From Solenopsis invicta (Eukaryota > Arthropoda > Insecta > Hymenoptera > Formicidae), in the NCBI RefSeq assembly GCF_016802725.1, contig NC_052668.1, positions 9,612,501 to 9,676,500 of the forward strand: a DNA stretch of 64,000 nt. Direction: 5' to 3'. Below are positions 46,925 to 61,374 of the stretch, one piece after another. A program made the position numbers and the translations under genes. The notes beneath the pieces were generated by a model. That model had not been told where the DNA came from, made no database searches, and worked only from the letters and a program-made list of their open reading frames with translations. The stretch's first letter is position 1; each line of letters opens with the position of its first letter.

Positions 46925-49900
46925 GATTGCAAAATTTTTTGCTGAAGCCATAAAAAGGAGTGAATTATGCATATTGTCTTTAACAATAAATTCTCTAATA
47001 TGGGCGACCAAAATCTCAAATTTTGAAGTACTACTCAGGTAGCCAGATGAGTTTGTTGTCATGTTACCAACACTATTGCAGTAACTAATTTCGGTAAAAT
47101 CGGAACAAGGTGAGACAGCATTATGTCTGCCGGGTTGCACTCAGATGATTTTCAATTCTATCAACGGCAGGTAAATAGCAACATTTCACCAGCAAATTTG
47201 CTATCAGGTTGCTGTCATGTTACTAACAATATAATATATTTGGTATCGCAGATCGTTTGCTCTTAAAATTACGCCAATTGATTGTATGCATAAGCAGTCA
47301 TATTGATGCATTCGTAATGTTCTTTCGATATCAACAAATGTACAGCAAATATTTAACAACACATGCAATGCATTAGTTTGTTCAATATGCTATATCACTT
47401 TTGGTTATCTGGGTATTAAGGTACTTGTTATTAGTTTATTGTTTACAATATTGAAGAAATTCAAATTTTTTCGACAAATCTGCGTGCATTTTGCACGTCA
47501 GATAACTTCCTTGGTATAGCAAATCGTTTTTTCTTTTTAAACGACGAGATTTCTCTCAGGACAACGCGACAAGAGTCCTAGAAGATAGTAATGAGATTTA
47601 TGGCGCAATTCGGGTGGCGAATGGAACGACCGCTCGTTTGCGAATGATTTTCCAATGGTTAAATCATTCACAAGGCGTTCAATGAAACGTACGGTAAAAT
47701 TTACGACTAGGCGCAAATCGCCGGTTATCTTCGAATGGCGAATGAATAGGTATTCTATTTGATACTTCCGGTACTTTGCTCTCACAATTTAAGAAATTTT
47801 GTATTTGCCATAATTCTATTTCTACGTAATATTTAAGAATAAATAATAATGATCATGCAAATATTTCCCCTCAATTATGAGGACTCTCGATAATTAAAAA
47901 TTAAAAGAAATATCTGACAAATTAAAAATTCTATGTATTTTCAATATTAAAAAAGATTAAAATTTGCCCTTCGTTAAACTGCATCTGATTTTTGTTTGCT
48001 ACATTTCATATTTTTTCAATTTTTTCTTAATTATTTATATCGATCTCACATTCATGATAAAATGCAAATTGGCAAGCAAGACTAGATAACGACAACTGTT
48101 TTTACGCAATTCTTTTCAGTCCAAGAAAAATATAACGCATAGGTTCTCTTACAATTGAAGATGTTAGAGACAGTATAGATTTCCTTAAAGCAAAATCGCC
48201 TACGTGCAGCATCAAGTTTCACGCAAAGGGAAAGTGTGCAAAGTAACAATGAACGTATCTCATTGGAAAGCTCAATCACGAGTACCAGTACGAGCGGTTT
48301 TAAATTTCGCTGCCTTTTTTGTTAGCCTTGAGAGAATGTTCAGATATTGGGAACACGATTAAAAGAGAGACTGTAACAGAATTTCATTTCTTGGACGTTC
48401 CCTATGTTTTATATGTTTCATCTTTTTAGAATCTTTATCTATTAAAATTTTTCTATATTTTCCTCCGAATTAAATATTTTCTATCTTTCACAAGGAATTT
48501 GACTTGGTCGTGCATAACCATCGTATCTTAACAAATTCCCGAGCGAAAACAAGATCTTAGTGGAATGTTTTCTTGGACCTCTTTATTTTCCTAGCATTTA
48601 TTACTATACACTATCGTATGTCGGACTTTCTCCGTTCGGCAGAAAAAAACAGGCGGCGTCCGTATCATGACGTTGATGCGTGCAGAAACCTTCTAGCATA
48701 CGGAATTGTTTTGCGCAATCGTCGACGCCGCCGTGTAAGGGATGAATTCCTTCGACATAGTTTCCATTTTATTTACGAGCGCGTGCCGTAATAACGGCAG
48801 GTGTGTACACATATAAAGTCTCTCTTACTAGGTACCACTTTCTTTAAATCATGGATTCTTTAGTCAGTTTTTAAATCAATTCTATTTTAAAATGTCAAGG
48901 CAGATTTGTCGCAACTTTCTAATTTCACAACATTTTCTACATTACTAAATTATCAATATTATGTATCTTTGTAACTAAGCTTTAAATTAAAATTAAACGA
49001 AAAGAATGTGATTTTATTATCTGTTCCTTTCCTCTGAAGTCTAGTTCAGAATACACCTTCGATCGCTTATAACTTGCAAACTATGTGATGTCTCGATATT
49101 CTTACAAAACAAAAATTGACTTAAAGAAAATGAAGAAAATATGTTTAATAAGGAACACACCTTGTGTGACGTTTCTATATGCTTTCAACATTGCAACGTC
49201 AATGGAGGACGTTCTTGCTTTTTTACCTGATACCGGTTTAGTCAGTCGTAAAGCTATGTTTGTTCTATTCAACGCGCAATGCTGAGAGCCAGAACCACAT
49301 TTTTTTGCAAAACTAATTGAAGAAAAGTTTTATTATAAGAAATTGTACAAAATAATTTTCTTTGGACAATACCGCGGTATTCATCTTCAATTGTTGTTTT
49401 AACAAGAATCAACGAAAAGGGACCACTCATATTTCAGAAGTCTATTGCATTACATATTTGTCACGCTTAAAGTAACAGTAAAACTAATTGTATTTTCTTC
49501 AAGGACAAAATAAATTCGAAAGGGATGTTGGATCACGATCACCGTCTGCGAATGTCCTTACGGCGTTCAGTGCTCCGCGTCGATAACGTTCAGCAATGAT
49601 AATCAGTAGCTACATGCGCCAGTTATTAATGCATGTTATAGCTGTGCCACAGCTATTTTTGTCGCAGTCGTATTTGTTGCGGCAAAGGAAAATTGATGTA
49701 GTACGAGCGCTTTATGCGCACCTGTCCGCGCGATGTTAAAGATAATCGCTTATTAGATCTTGTTTTTACAATTCCAAATCGCGCGAGCCCCGGCAGCGGT
49801 AACAAGAGGCACGGAAGTACTTGTAACTGCACGCACGTCGAGTTGCAAGCACCGCCAGCTTAACGTAACGATCGCGCATTCATTTTTTGTGGCTTGAGCA

Positions 49901-50694
49901 CGTGCGCTGTTTTATCAGGAAGTACAAATCTCGGCGCGGCAGGAAATCGCGATGGATACTTGCGGTTCTTCATCGCGGTTCATATCGCTCCGCGTATTAC
50001 ATCCGAGGAAGAAGAAAGAGGCGCTGAGGTGTGGGTCTCGATCCACGAAAGTGGACACGTGGACATCGTCTATCCGAGAGCTCCGGGCGATGAAAGTCTG
50101 CCTTCCCCTGAGAGTATCGAGACTTCGGCTCGAGGCTTAATTTCACGAGCTCATCCGTACGCAAGCCGTGAGAAAAACCAATGCCGCATTCCTTTTTCCT
50201 CGAGAAGACTCCATTTTCACTTCGGACGACTCGATGAAACTCTTCCTTTCCACTGGTGAAAAGATCTTACATGTCTACGATTTAATTAACTTAATGCGTA
50301 TTAGAAGATACTCTCTCACTATCTGAGCCAATAATCACAAATTTATTGATTATAATCCGAATATACAGAAAAAATAGATTATTTTATTATACATTTGTAT
50401 CATTTATACGCGTGGATTGCATCACAAAAGAATGTTTGCGTTAGAGAATAGAATGTCCTATTGCTATGGAATGCATTAATGATAGATTGATTGCGATTAG
50501 TTTTAACGGATCGTGAATACGTGACTTGCGCACAAATTAAAAACTTAAGGCAGACGTGGGCGAATCGAAGGTACTTATGTACGATCAGCGCGTGTCAACA
50601 CTGACTTTGTTTACTCCAATCGGCGACCCAAATTTTTGCATAATTTTAACCGTGTTAACAAAGAAACTTCCTAACGGACTCCACAGATTAGGAG

Positions 50695-50849
50695 CTAGTT
50701 TTACAACCTCTGGTTAACCTAACCTAACTAATCGGTTAAGTGTCAACTGTAATTGATTCTTTCTGGTCAATTCTACTTACGACAAATACAATTGGTCAAT
50801 CTCAATAGAAAAGTTGGCCGATTAAGTTAACCGGAGATTGTGAAACCAG
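50695..50849. mobile_element. Candidate MITE
   Basis: TAGTTTTACAACCTCTGGTTAA near 50699 is mirrored by the complement of CTGGTTTCACAATCTCCGGTTAA ending near 50848. TAATCGG occurs in both arms at a similar depth. The left arm carries an extra CCTAA unit. About 155 bp. Target duplication not defined. Confidence 0.5.
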
Positions 50850-53480
50850 ATAGATGTTTGATATCACTAATTTTATTTTCTCAACCCACAATGTACTACC
50901 CAACTATATTCTTCTGTATCTAATTTATCAATACACAAAATGATATTATTTTATATTCCAAACTTATTCATTTAAATGATTACATATCTTCAAGAATCCC
51001 GGATAGAATAAAGTAACACACTGACGCAAAACTAGTTTACGAAAAAGGTATGGTATGCTGAAAACCTTTTTACGCGATTTGCATGAAAATATGTGCCGTG
51101 ACCCTGAAACGAATTTATTCGCCTTTTGTCATGAATTTTAATTAATCGCAACGTTCGAAGTATTACGACTCTAGAATCACCTGCTCTGGAATTTTTGCAT
51201 AATTTAGATCGATCAATTATTTTTTGTTTTCTAGAACTTTGCATGAAAATTCGTAATGCAAAGTTTGACTCTACCACAATTTTATCACTTGGATTCTCTC
51301 GTATGTGGACGTCGAAATTAATATCCTTGCGGCCATAAGCGCAATGGCTTTTCTCAATTCAAGCGTGACATAACGCATTACGAATCGCACGTGCAAACAT
51401 CACATGCGGCGCAAAACAAAAAAGAAAAGAAAATGTAAGCACAACGAGAAAGAGATTTTCCGTTAGTCGAGAGACAGCAGGTTTGCGAAGTGCGTTTGAA
51501 TCGACAGCAATTTCTATATTTATGCTTCAGCAGGCAAGGTCTTCTGGTCTCGAGAAGAGTTCTCGTCATACAATAACGCGCCGCTCGCGTGAATTCAAAA
51601 TGAGTCGCGCCGTATTATCGAGCGAGGGCTAAAGCCAACTTTCTGAAATTCCAGCCTCGTCCTCAACAAAATACGACGCTTTTACTGTCCATGAAATCCT
51701 CGAAGGGGCTTAATAATTTTTTATTCATCTGTATAATTCGCCGTCCGGCGAATAAAAAGAAACGAAGTTGCAAACGTTGCCGATAAACTTGCCGTCGAAC
51801 GACCGAGATGCAAAGACTTTTTTTGGCAAAAAGACTCGAACTTTCTTTCTAAATTGCTGCTTATCATCTAAAAAAGTTAAAAAAAAAAGATTTATATTAA
51901 ACGTTTATCTTACAATTTTACATTTATTTGTATCACGAAATCATTTATCGATATGTAACGAGTGAAAATGTATTATTTATATCGTTTATGTGTTATTTAA
52001 GGATTATTTCTAAAGAGACGCGGAAAGTTTATCTATATATTCATCTACTTTTTATATTTATATATTTATTTCCATTGTTATCAATACTTCCATCATATGA
52101 TGAGACGGTGACAGTTCCGTTGAAATGTTCACTCTCCGAAAAATATTGTATATTCTACGAGATCCACAGTCGATTGTGGACCGGCATCTGTTATTGATGC
52201 GTATCCGCGTGCGCGTAATACCGTTGGTTGTTTAGTATTGTGGCAATCGTCTCTCGAAGAAGTGCGCTTCTTCTCTCATGCGTCGCAGCAATCGAAGCAA
52301 CAACTCGGTGTCCTTCACTGTCGCGGAACAACACCGTCGTCGTTTACCGTTGCAACGCGATTTTCGCTTTACCGCACGCTATCGCCTCCTCAATCGCCCT
52401 CTTCCATTAACATATGCGTCCGATCTCATGCGTTAATTGCCTGCTATTTTTTATTTCTTTTTTTTTTTTGGTGTGTCGTAATCACGCGTCCAAAGCCGAC
52501 GGCGATTATCTTCCTCGACGATCATCGGTCATCAGGATTATTTTCTAATGTGATGTCGAATATGGAATCTTTTTCTTCTTCCGGGAGTGTATCAACACGA
52601 CGTGGTTAGGACGCAAGGACGATATCAATTATCTTGCGGCGAGGAAAACTTGTTTCGCGAGACGATATCCGTGAACTCTAATGCCCTGACAGATCTGTAG
52701 TCAATTTTTCCACTCTACGATGCCCGTCGATTAAAAACGTATGATCATTAACATTGCTCGTTGGAGAAACTCCTGTAGCCAATGACATATTTACATAATG
52801 AGAAAGTAAGGCAGTAATAAATATCTTTGCCGCTTCAGTATCTCGTAAAGTAAATTTGTAATTGTAATTCACGTCCTTCCATTCCGCGATTGCCGGCCGC
52901 GGCCGGTGAGAGACGCGGATGGAAATGATTTCACTCTTTTGCATTACTCGGACGCTCTTACGGAACATTCTTCAGAGTAATTTTAACGGTAACGGAGTCT
53001 GTCGTGCTCGCTCCCTTGTACATTCTGTATATTTTCGAAAATCCTCGTTGCAATTTATTCTTCCGCTTGTAACGATGTAACGGCTAAATATATCAGCCTT
53101 CGCAACGATTATAATTATAAAGCAAGACAGAGAGAGAGAGAAAGAGAGTAAGACGAGATCTCTCCTACGACTGCAGAGAGGTAAAAGCGAGCAATCTACG
53201 GCGGAATGCGGAATAGCAAAACAAAGTCGAAATCTCCGCGAGATAGACTTATACTAGGAGATCAGTAACACGCGCGAGTATGTACACTTGCATCCGGTTG
53301 CGTACCGCACCGCCGCCAGGATTAGTTACAAATTATTTACCATATTCTGCTTTTATCGAGTTCTTGTAGCTCTCGGTCAAATTAAATTGCGCGAATTACG
53401 CAATGAAACACGTTGTTAGACATTAAGATTCCACGTAAAGGAAAAATCAAAGAACTCTTGTTTTCAGTCCGTTGCTTTAC

Positions 53481-53513
53481 GAGAGAGACAGACAGAGAGA
53501 GAGAGAGAGAGAG
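53481..53513. repeat. (GA)n microsatellite
   Basis: Interrupted GA/GACA run, non-coding. Another GA-rich patch lies near 53125-53148. Confidence 0.9.
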
Positions 53514-56500
53514 GCAGAGAAGTAGAAAAAGAATTTTTTTGATGCGTATTTTTTATATTTTCATAAGATTTCTCAATATATCTTCTACACCTGATTCGTT
53601 TTCTCGTCATATTAGAAACGAACTGTGTACTACGATTAGCGTCCCGGCACGTGCCACCGCGAGCGAATAACTGTAATATCACTGCACCCGTTCACGTGCA
53701 TACAGTTAATTAAAACATACGTGCACACGCGTTGGAGTGCACAGCACGGAAGACCACCAATTAATTCCGGTCTTTCTCGACTTGCGTTTTGATGACATAA
53801 CTGTTCGCCCATCGCGGCACGCCAAAGAAAATTATCATGATGGGGAATGAATTAGGACGTTAAACGATGCGAATAATTACGAACATTTCAAGAAAAATTT
53901 GTTTAAATATAATTAATCCCTTCGCTCGTGTCATAATAAGTTTCAACGTAGTCCTCCTGCATTTGTTAATTTACTCAATTTGTAGGAAAGTTGCAATTGC
54001 ACGTATGCAATATTCTATTACTTATTTTATGATATAGAAAATCCACACCAAGAAAAATATAATATTTTATCTTCCAAACCAATTTGCTGTGACAACAAAA
54101 TGATAACAAAATAAAATGGACCGAATTAAACTATTTAGTTGGTAGAAACAAGCTTATTTTTTTTAATTGCATTTTGTTTTGTTTGTTACAATTAACAAAA
54201 TACTTTCGTTGCAACAATTAAAAGAAGTTAACGAAATAAATTTTGTTATAAAAAATAAAAATCTTTGATTACGTATATTGTTTTATTTCAATCAAATATT
54301 TTGTTTATTACAACAAAATATTGATTGAAAAAGAATTAATTCTTTTTGTGATTTATACATTAATGTTTTTATCTATTACTGTTAGCAGCACGTAATAAGT
54401 GGTAAAGAAAGAATAAAGCTATCAACATACCAAAAGGATCCAAAACAAAGTAGCAGAAATGTTTACGAAGCGTCATGAAAACAATGAATATACATTATAC
54501 GACATTGCGTTACATATTGTCTATGTAATGCGAACGAAGTATAGCATGTGGGAAATCCATGAAAATTGAGATATAAATCCGAAAACCAAACAAATTTTAC
54601 ATTTCTTTTAGCTAAAAATGGTAATGGACTCGACGTCGATTCGATGCCGATTTAATGATTTCGACATTGAATTGATGTCGATTTTATTATCATTTCTAGG
54701 TAGTTTAGAGCGAGAACTTTGATTATTATATTTACAAATACTTACGGAGATAATAACTTCACCACACTCGAAATGGTTATCTTACGAAGTAATAACATGT
54801 TTTAGGTTGCATAAAACTTGTCATATCACGTTGAAAAAATAAAGCCTATGTTGTTTGTTTTTCAAATGTCATTCATACGTAATGTTGAGGTAGACGCTCT
54901 TGTGCGTAAAATGTTACCAAATTATTCGGTTGACGGAATAAAACAATTTTATGTAAATTATTACATCCTTTTTCTGTTATATAAAATTATATATATTTTT
55001 TTTTTCACATAAAAATAAAATTGCACTTATTAAGCATTATTTTAATTGATGTAAAACAAAAATTTATTATTACGTAAATGTCATAGATAATTTCATAGAT
55101 AAATACAAAATACTCAAGTTTTGTATATAAAGCCTAATAACAAAATTAATTGATCCACGAAACAGAATAGAAAAATGTATTTTGAGGAGCAACTAAATTT
55201 TTTATTATACATATAACAGCAGACATTGTTTAACAACAACATTCGGTTGTTATTAGAAAAATATCTCAAACAATTTTGTTGAAGGCACTAAATTATTGTT
55301 CTAGTGCATGTACAGAGAAATAATTTACTCTCAAGGAGGGTAAATAGTAGGGTAGGCGTGAGACCTGGTGTTTCATAGAATTTTATGTGATTTTCCTTGA
55401 TTTATGAAACGTTACGATAGCGACTCAACATCAAGTACATAAAAAAAAAAATCGACGGCCCGTGAATGAGGCTATGTGGTTTAAATATAATTGCATAAAC
55501 GCAATGTCATAGCGCTATCAATGAAGCTTATTCAGAATTTACATGTCAAATAAACTTTTAATCAAAATATCTCAAAAATTAAAATTATTGTAATATAATT
55601 CTAATGACAAATTTATTATGTAATATTAATATGTGTTTTTAATTGCGACTAGTCCGATTAAAATCGGTATACTTAATCCTAAGATTTCGAAATCTCTTAC
55701 GCAAAAAAGAACTTTTGATTTATTTTCCAATTTTCAGACTCACATATATACACACACAAAGTCAGTTGGTCATTCAAGGCTTTCACAATGCTTACAATGC
55801 TACTAAAATGACGTAATATGAATGAATATTAATACGCACACGTAACTAATGATTTCTGATGATATAAATAAACGAAACAGATAGTGACAAAAAGAGGGAA
55901 ATCAGAATAGAAGAAAAAAAAGTAAAGACATGTATGTACATGAAATGCAAATTTTATTTTTTTAATTAAAAAAAATATCGTTCTTTACCTTAACAATTGT
56001 TGATACATTAATTCATAATTATGATAATAAATATATGAAATAAACGATTGAAATATAATACATTAATAAACTATTTAAATATTAAAAAATGCAATTGACT
56101 TCGAAATACTAAAAATGTATTCAGTTTCTTTGCAAAGCAAATAAAATAAAATTTATTGTGAAAAATAATATTATAATACATATATCCAAGGAGCACAAGA
56201 CTAGAAAAAAGTTTTTATAACTTCATGAAATATTTATTCATTTTACAGGAAAATTATACAACTAAAAGGTTAATGTTTATTATACAACTATTTGTAGTTT
56301 CTATAACGTCTATACTACCCCGTACAAATTAGTCGTTATGTGGTATTCATTTTAAGATTTTGTAACATTTATACAACTCATTATGTGTTAGTCTTTTTGC
56401 GATATAAATGTCACTGCATCTAAAACATTTATACGACTTCGTATACTGTAACCCAACTTTAGTCGATAACGTTAATATCTTTATTAATATCCTATGTATA

Positions 56501-57093
56501 CTCGCTAATTTCCTTTGCTCTATAATTCAGATACACTGAGTAGTGATAAATAAGTCTTTATCGTTTCTCGTAAGTGTTCAGTTGTTAACGCCTTGTTTAT
56601 TAAATAAATAACTATACATAATAGTACTTCGATAGGTGTGTATGAAACGTGTGCGTGAAAGTTTTTAAGCCCAACCGAGTAAATCATATAATAGAAGGAA
56701 TTAATTATTAATCATAAATAACTTATTCTATAGTAGTAATTTCCATTTTCTTTCAACAGAGTTGTACAAGAATATGATTAACTTTTGCATATATTTATTT
56801 TTTTACGTGTTTTATAATACAGAAGTTGTGTTAACGTTTGTACATCTTTAAAACGGTCATTAACGACGTTATTCTGTGACTATTAACGGTTGTATTACAA
56901 ATTTTAATATTCATGCAACTAGAATTAGAAATTAGTTGTATAGATTTTTTACTTAGTTGACGTAAATATTTCAATGACGTTATTAACTGTACTTTTAGTT
57001 GTAGTATGACTGTAAGAAAAGTTACAATGTTTCAAAATAATTTGTATTAACATTTCTATAACTATTATGCTACTAGATTGTGCTTGTTGGGTG

Positions 57094-57405
57094 CGTATAT
57101 ACAAGGGTCAATCAATAAGTAAAAAGACAAATGCTCTCATTTTAAAACTATTGAATGAAGATTTACCATTTTTTCAGTGGTATTAGTTGGCAACCTTAAG
57201 ATGAGCTCTGACCAGTAGTTTGATTATTTTATGTCAACATAACCTAAAAATCTTCAGTTCAACATGGTCCACTAGAAGATTGCACCTTAAAAGAGCAGCG
57301 CTCTGTCATTAGATTTTTAGTCGCAGAAGGTGTACGACCAAGTGAAATACTTTCTAGAATGTTGATACAATACGAGAAAAGTACAACTTGTAAGTACAAC
57401 TACAC
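57094..57405 (+). pseudogene. mariner-type transposase N-terminal fragment
   Basis: A terminus-like ATACAAGGGTCAATCAATAAG at 57098 is followed by untranslated sequence and an ATG at about 57264 with two early stops. In the neighbouring frame the helix-turn-helix part reads KEQRSVIRFLVAEGVRPSEI and RMLIQYEKSTTCK (about 57291-57395). This resembles the first helix-turn-helix of mariner transposases (EQRxxIxFLxxEGxxxxEI...QYG). The expected Gly after QY is missing, which may mark a small deletion. The fragment stops where a long palindrome begins at 57407. The catalytic D,D34D part is absent. Confidence 0.7.
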
Positions 57406-57406
57406 A

Positions 57407-57573
57407 ACATAAATTTATATGAAGCTATTTTTCACACACACGCTTTGGTGTGAAAAGTTTAGTCCTAAAGTTTGTTACCTTATTTTAGTTACACTCTATA
57501 TATATATATATATATATATATAGAGTGTAACTAAAATAAGGTAACAAACTTTAGGACTGAACTTTTTACACCA

Positions 57574-57613
<40 letters not shown>

Positions 57614-57636
57614 AATAGCTTCATATAAATTTATGT
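57407..57636. repeat. Near-perfect ~230-bp palindrome with (TA)13 centre
   Basis: The left arm ACATAAATTTATATGAAGC ... GTTACACTC (57407-57496) and right arm GAGTGTAAC ... GCTTCATATAAATTTATGT (57523-57636) are complementary around TA repeats at 57497-57522. The only large difference is a TG run (about 57578-57610) in the right arm, where the left has five CA units. One or two other mismatches. Likely a hairpin transposon or a fold-back duplication at the end of the mariner fragment. Confidence 0.9.
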
Positions 57637-60555
57637 CCGCAAGCTCACTGTTTCTGACAATGAGATACAGCTCAAAATGTATATTAGAGAAGACATGTGT
57701 TTATTAATAGGAGGATATAAGGAGGATAAAGAGGAGGAAATAAAAAAACGTTTGCCGCATTTGGGGTGAAATCTAATTAGCAGAAAATTCATTATTAGAT
57801 CATGCGTGAAGTTATTATAAAAAAGAAAATTTTTGAAATTGGATGTCAAGATTTATTGAGATGCGTCGTTTATTATAAAATAAACAAATATTTAGTAATA
57901 ATTCTGCATGCAGTGATAGAGTAAAGTCGTATTAATAATAAAAAAATACGGGATGTAATAATTTACTTAATTATAAATATTAAATTTGGTGAAATCGCAA
58001 AGCGTGGAACTCCTCATAATATGAGACGCTCAAATATCCATATTTGTTATTGCATATTCCGACTTCGAGAGCTTTCTAAAATGTTATAATAAAATTTTTC
58101 ATTGAGTACTTTTAAGGCTTGAAAGTTGGTCCTCAGCATTAGCACTGAAACTTTAAATATCTCGAAGAGAATAGATTTTAGAGAAAAATGTTACGTACAA
58201 TTAATGTTTTTGAGTACCGAAAGAGCTATTTGATTGGTCAACTAGATCTGGAACCTAATTTGAACATACCTCGTAGTAAGGTCCAAGTCGATAAGACCTA
58301 TCTCATATAGAAAAACCTTTGTGTTTCATATTAAAAACCCTTTTCTTTTAATTAACCAAATCGGCGATTTGAATAAATAATTTCATATACAATAAAGTAT
58401 AACTATAATCCATTGTTAACATTTGGCGATGTAACTTAAATATATTTACTATAATTTGGATACAAAAATAGGAGTTAATGGTATAGATTAAATAAATTAT
58501 AGATCTTTAAAAAAAGTATCTCATAATCAGCGATTTCACTTTATTTTTGAAGGCATTTGTGCACTTAGAGTATACTTTTTTCTTTGTAAGATTTTTTCAT
58601 AGAATTACAATATCTACGATAAAATATATTTGATTATATCTTATTAAAATTGTTATAAAATTACGAGTATAGTAAAATTCTTCGAAATATAATGTTGTTC
58701 TACGATTACCATGATTTTGAAGGTAAATTCTAAGAGAAAGAATCTCTGTGTACTATTTCAGAAAGAAGTAATTTAAATCCTAAAACACCAATATTAAAAG
58801 TCCTACTCTGTATCAATAATGAAGCTTGATTTTTATATCGTATTGTTTCACACACCCTCACATACACCCGCAGGCGGTTAACAATTATCACGCTGTTCGA
58901 ACAAGTTGTTTACATCGATTCACAGGGGCGTGATTCACGGAAAAGCGAAGTGAGCGAGTGACAGCCTGGTAGACAGTTCCATAAACGCAACCTTGCGTAA
59001 CGTTCAGCTAACGGCCCGATAATTCTCGATACTTTAACTGCGAATAACTTAAACGCTACACGCGCTCAAGAAAATCGGTCGTTCGCTCCATTATGCCAGA
59101 ATGAAAATACTGGCCGGACGTCTGCAATAAGCAAAACGCGCATGCAAGGCGTGTCCCGATATGTTATTAGGCATATCACCTGCCTACACGCATGCATTCT
59201 GCTTTGGCCTCTCTGCTTGGGCGACGCGCGGCGCATCGCGCGACAATGCGCGGCGAACGATTGCAATCATCCTCCATTGTCCATTATATACCGGCTCTTT
59301 CCAAGCGAGTAAGTGACACTGAACAGTTTTTACTAACGACAGAGTTAACAACATCGTGCGCATCGCCAGCGTTTACCCCGTTTCCTTCCGTATACGACCA
59401 ATAAAGAGAGACCACAATATCCATGGCAATTATCAAATGAAGACAGAATTTTCTGAGGTGAACTTGAACGGAGCGAACGAACGCGGAGATGAAAGAGATC
59501 TATACTTGCTCGTCTAGCATGATCCGATGGTTGATGGTGCAATCGCTACCAAGTCGCGGATGTAAGTCGCGGAATCACGAACCGCGTCGTTTCCGTCGTT
59601 TGTCCGTTTCTCTCTCAGGAATTTTTGCGGCGACTGCAAAGTACTGTGGTCGACACTGTTTCTCAAAATTGTCTCACAGCGTTACAATGATCATGGAACG
59701 CATTTAGTGGAAAGCATCGTATTTCGCGTAAGTAGATTCTAAACTTTGCTCGCTCGTACTTTCGAAACGATGCGCCTCATATCGCGAATTCATCATCGCC
59801 AAAGCGAAACGTCATCTCACGTAACCACAGAAAATGAACCGAGACTCCGCCGTAGGCTTTTGACAGAGATTTTCTCGTCCTGTGATTCGCATTATCGCGA
59901 TTAGTGGCAAAAGCATTGCGTTCTTGCGTTTAAGTGAGCGTCTTATGTAATTGCGTTTAATTACTGTTATTTCATGAGTTTCTCGCGTTACTGCACTAAG
60001 CACCCCGTTAAAAGGGAATTAAAGAGTAACATTACGCGAGATTGGCGCGACAAATGTCGCAGATATCGTTGGATTTCCATCATACGGAATTGGAATTTCT
60101 GGTATTTGTGGTTGCTTATCGCGCTCGAAATTGGCGAATCGATTCCTGATCATTTGCATGTTGCATGACTTGTACTCTCGTAACTTTCCTAATTTGGAAA
60201 AGCTGAAAAATAATTCGGCCACCCATATCGAGATCCGATTAAAGCGGGTTTAATTTTTTCTAACCTTTTCTATGAGTTACGTTTGTTGAAAGTTATATTA
60301 TAATTGCTACCTTCAAACGCAAATGCGAATATAAATTTACATGATCAATCTTTCGAAGCGAATTTTCTGGCTTCTTCGAGTAAACTGGTAATAAAACTAC
60401 ACTCTGATTTATTACGAACATTATTGTACTTGTCCGCTGCTTTCAGGCACTCGAGAAAAAACTCAGTGAAAAGACTTTGTATTCGTAATGTTAAGGGGAT
60501 GCTGAAGTCGTGAAATTAATTTACTGATTAAACAACGACTTACATACTACATATT

Positions 60556-60784
60556 AGAGACCCTCTAATAAGAGTCGCGACACAAGGGGACCACTTTGAT
60601 TGGTCCGAAATATTTGATTGAGAGATGTGAATATAGACAGAGATGTGTATATTAAACAGAGAAATACAATATATTTTCCTCTTTTTTAGTTTAATATATT
60701 TTCTTCTCTGTCTTGGAGATCGACCATACTACTATCCAGTCTACAAAAGTCGGCTCGTATCGCGACTCTTATTAGAGGGTCTCT
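60556..60784. mobile_element. MITE with 26-bp perfect TIRs
   Basis: AGAGACCCTCTAATAAGAGT (60556) and ACTCTTATTAGAGGGTCTCT (ending 60784), each continuing inward with CGCGA, are exact complements. The flanks fit a TA or ATT duplication. Total 229 bp, non-coding. The exact arms suggest a fairly recent insertion. Confidence 0.85.
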
Positions 60785-61346
60785 ATTACATACAATTTAC
60801 AATGCATACGTTACGATTTACGAAATATCAGTACGTCGTTACATACTATTACATCAATATCACACGCACACATACGGATAAATTTTTGTGGGTGTAAGCT
60901 TTTCGTTTTGAATTAGATGTCCAAGTCCAATTTTAAAAGCTCAACGTTATTTCTTTGTGTAATCTACATGTCTGGAGATTCTAATTTCGTAAGTACGAAC
61001 TGTAGAGCTTTTATATCGAGCAAATATTATCACGATTTGACAGCTTTGAATGCCATATTCGTTTAAGAAGTAATAAAGAAGATTTGAAAAACACTTTTTA
61101 CTTTTCTGCACAAAGTTCATATTAGTCATCTATTAATACAGGTACTTTGATTTTGGAATAGGATTTTGAAATCTGTGAAAGTAATACATATGAAAAAAGT
61201 TGTTACAAAATTATTGCGTTTTATCGGTAAAACAGGACTGACTTCAGAATCCCCTGTTTAATAAATGAAATCATTATTTTACGAGAAGTTAAACATAAAA
61301 TGTATTAGACGTCTTTTGAACTTCCAATCTACAAGAAATTCTAATT

Positions 61347-61374
61347 GAATGTGTCAGTATATACTGACACATTC
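61347..61374. other. Perfect 28-bp palindrome
   Basis: GAATGTGTCAGTAT is followed directly by its exact complement, with no loop. It lies alone in unique-looking DNA. Could be a protein-binding dyad or a replication artefact. Confidence 0.85.

Noticed and set aside
49894..50259. 121-codon plus-strand frame in the presumed intron
   Set aside because: Composition looks like a chance frame in a GC-richer island; no acceptor or domain recognised.
52238..52609. 123-codon plus-strand frame
   Set aside because: Contains a run from a T-tract and no family motif; probably non-coding.
54040..54360. AT-rich element ending in CACACCAAGAAAA / TTCTTTTTGTG
   Set aside because: Inverted similarity is short and AT-rich; it could be chance.
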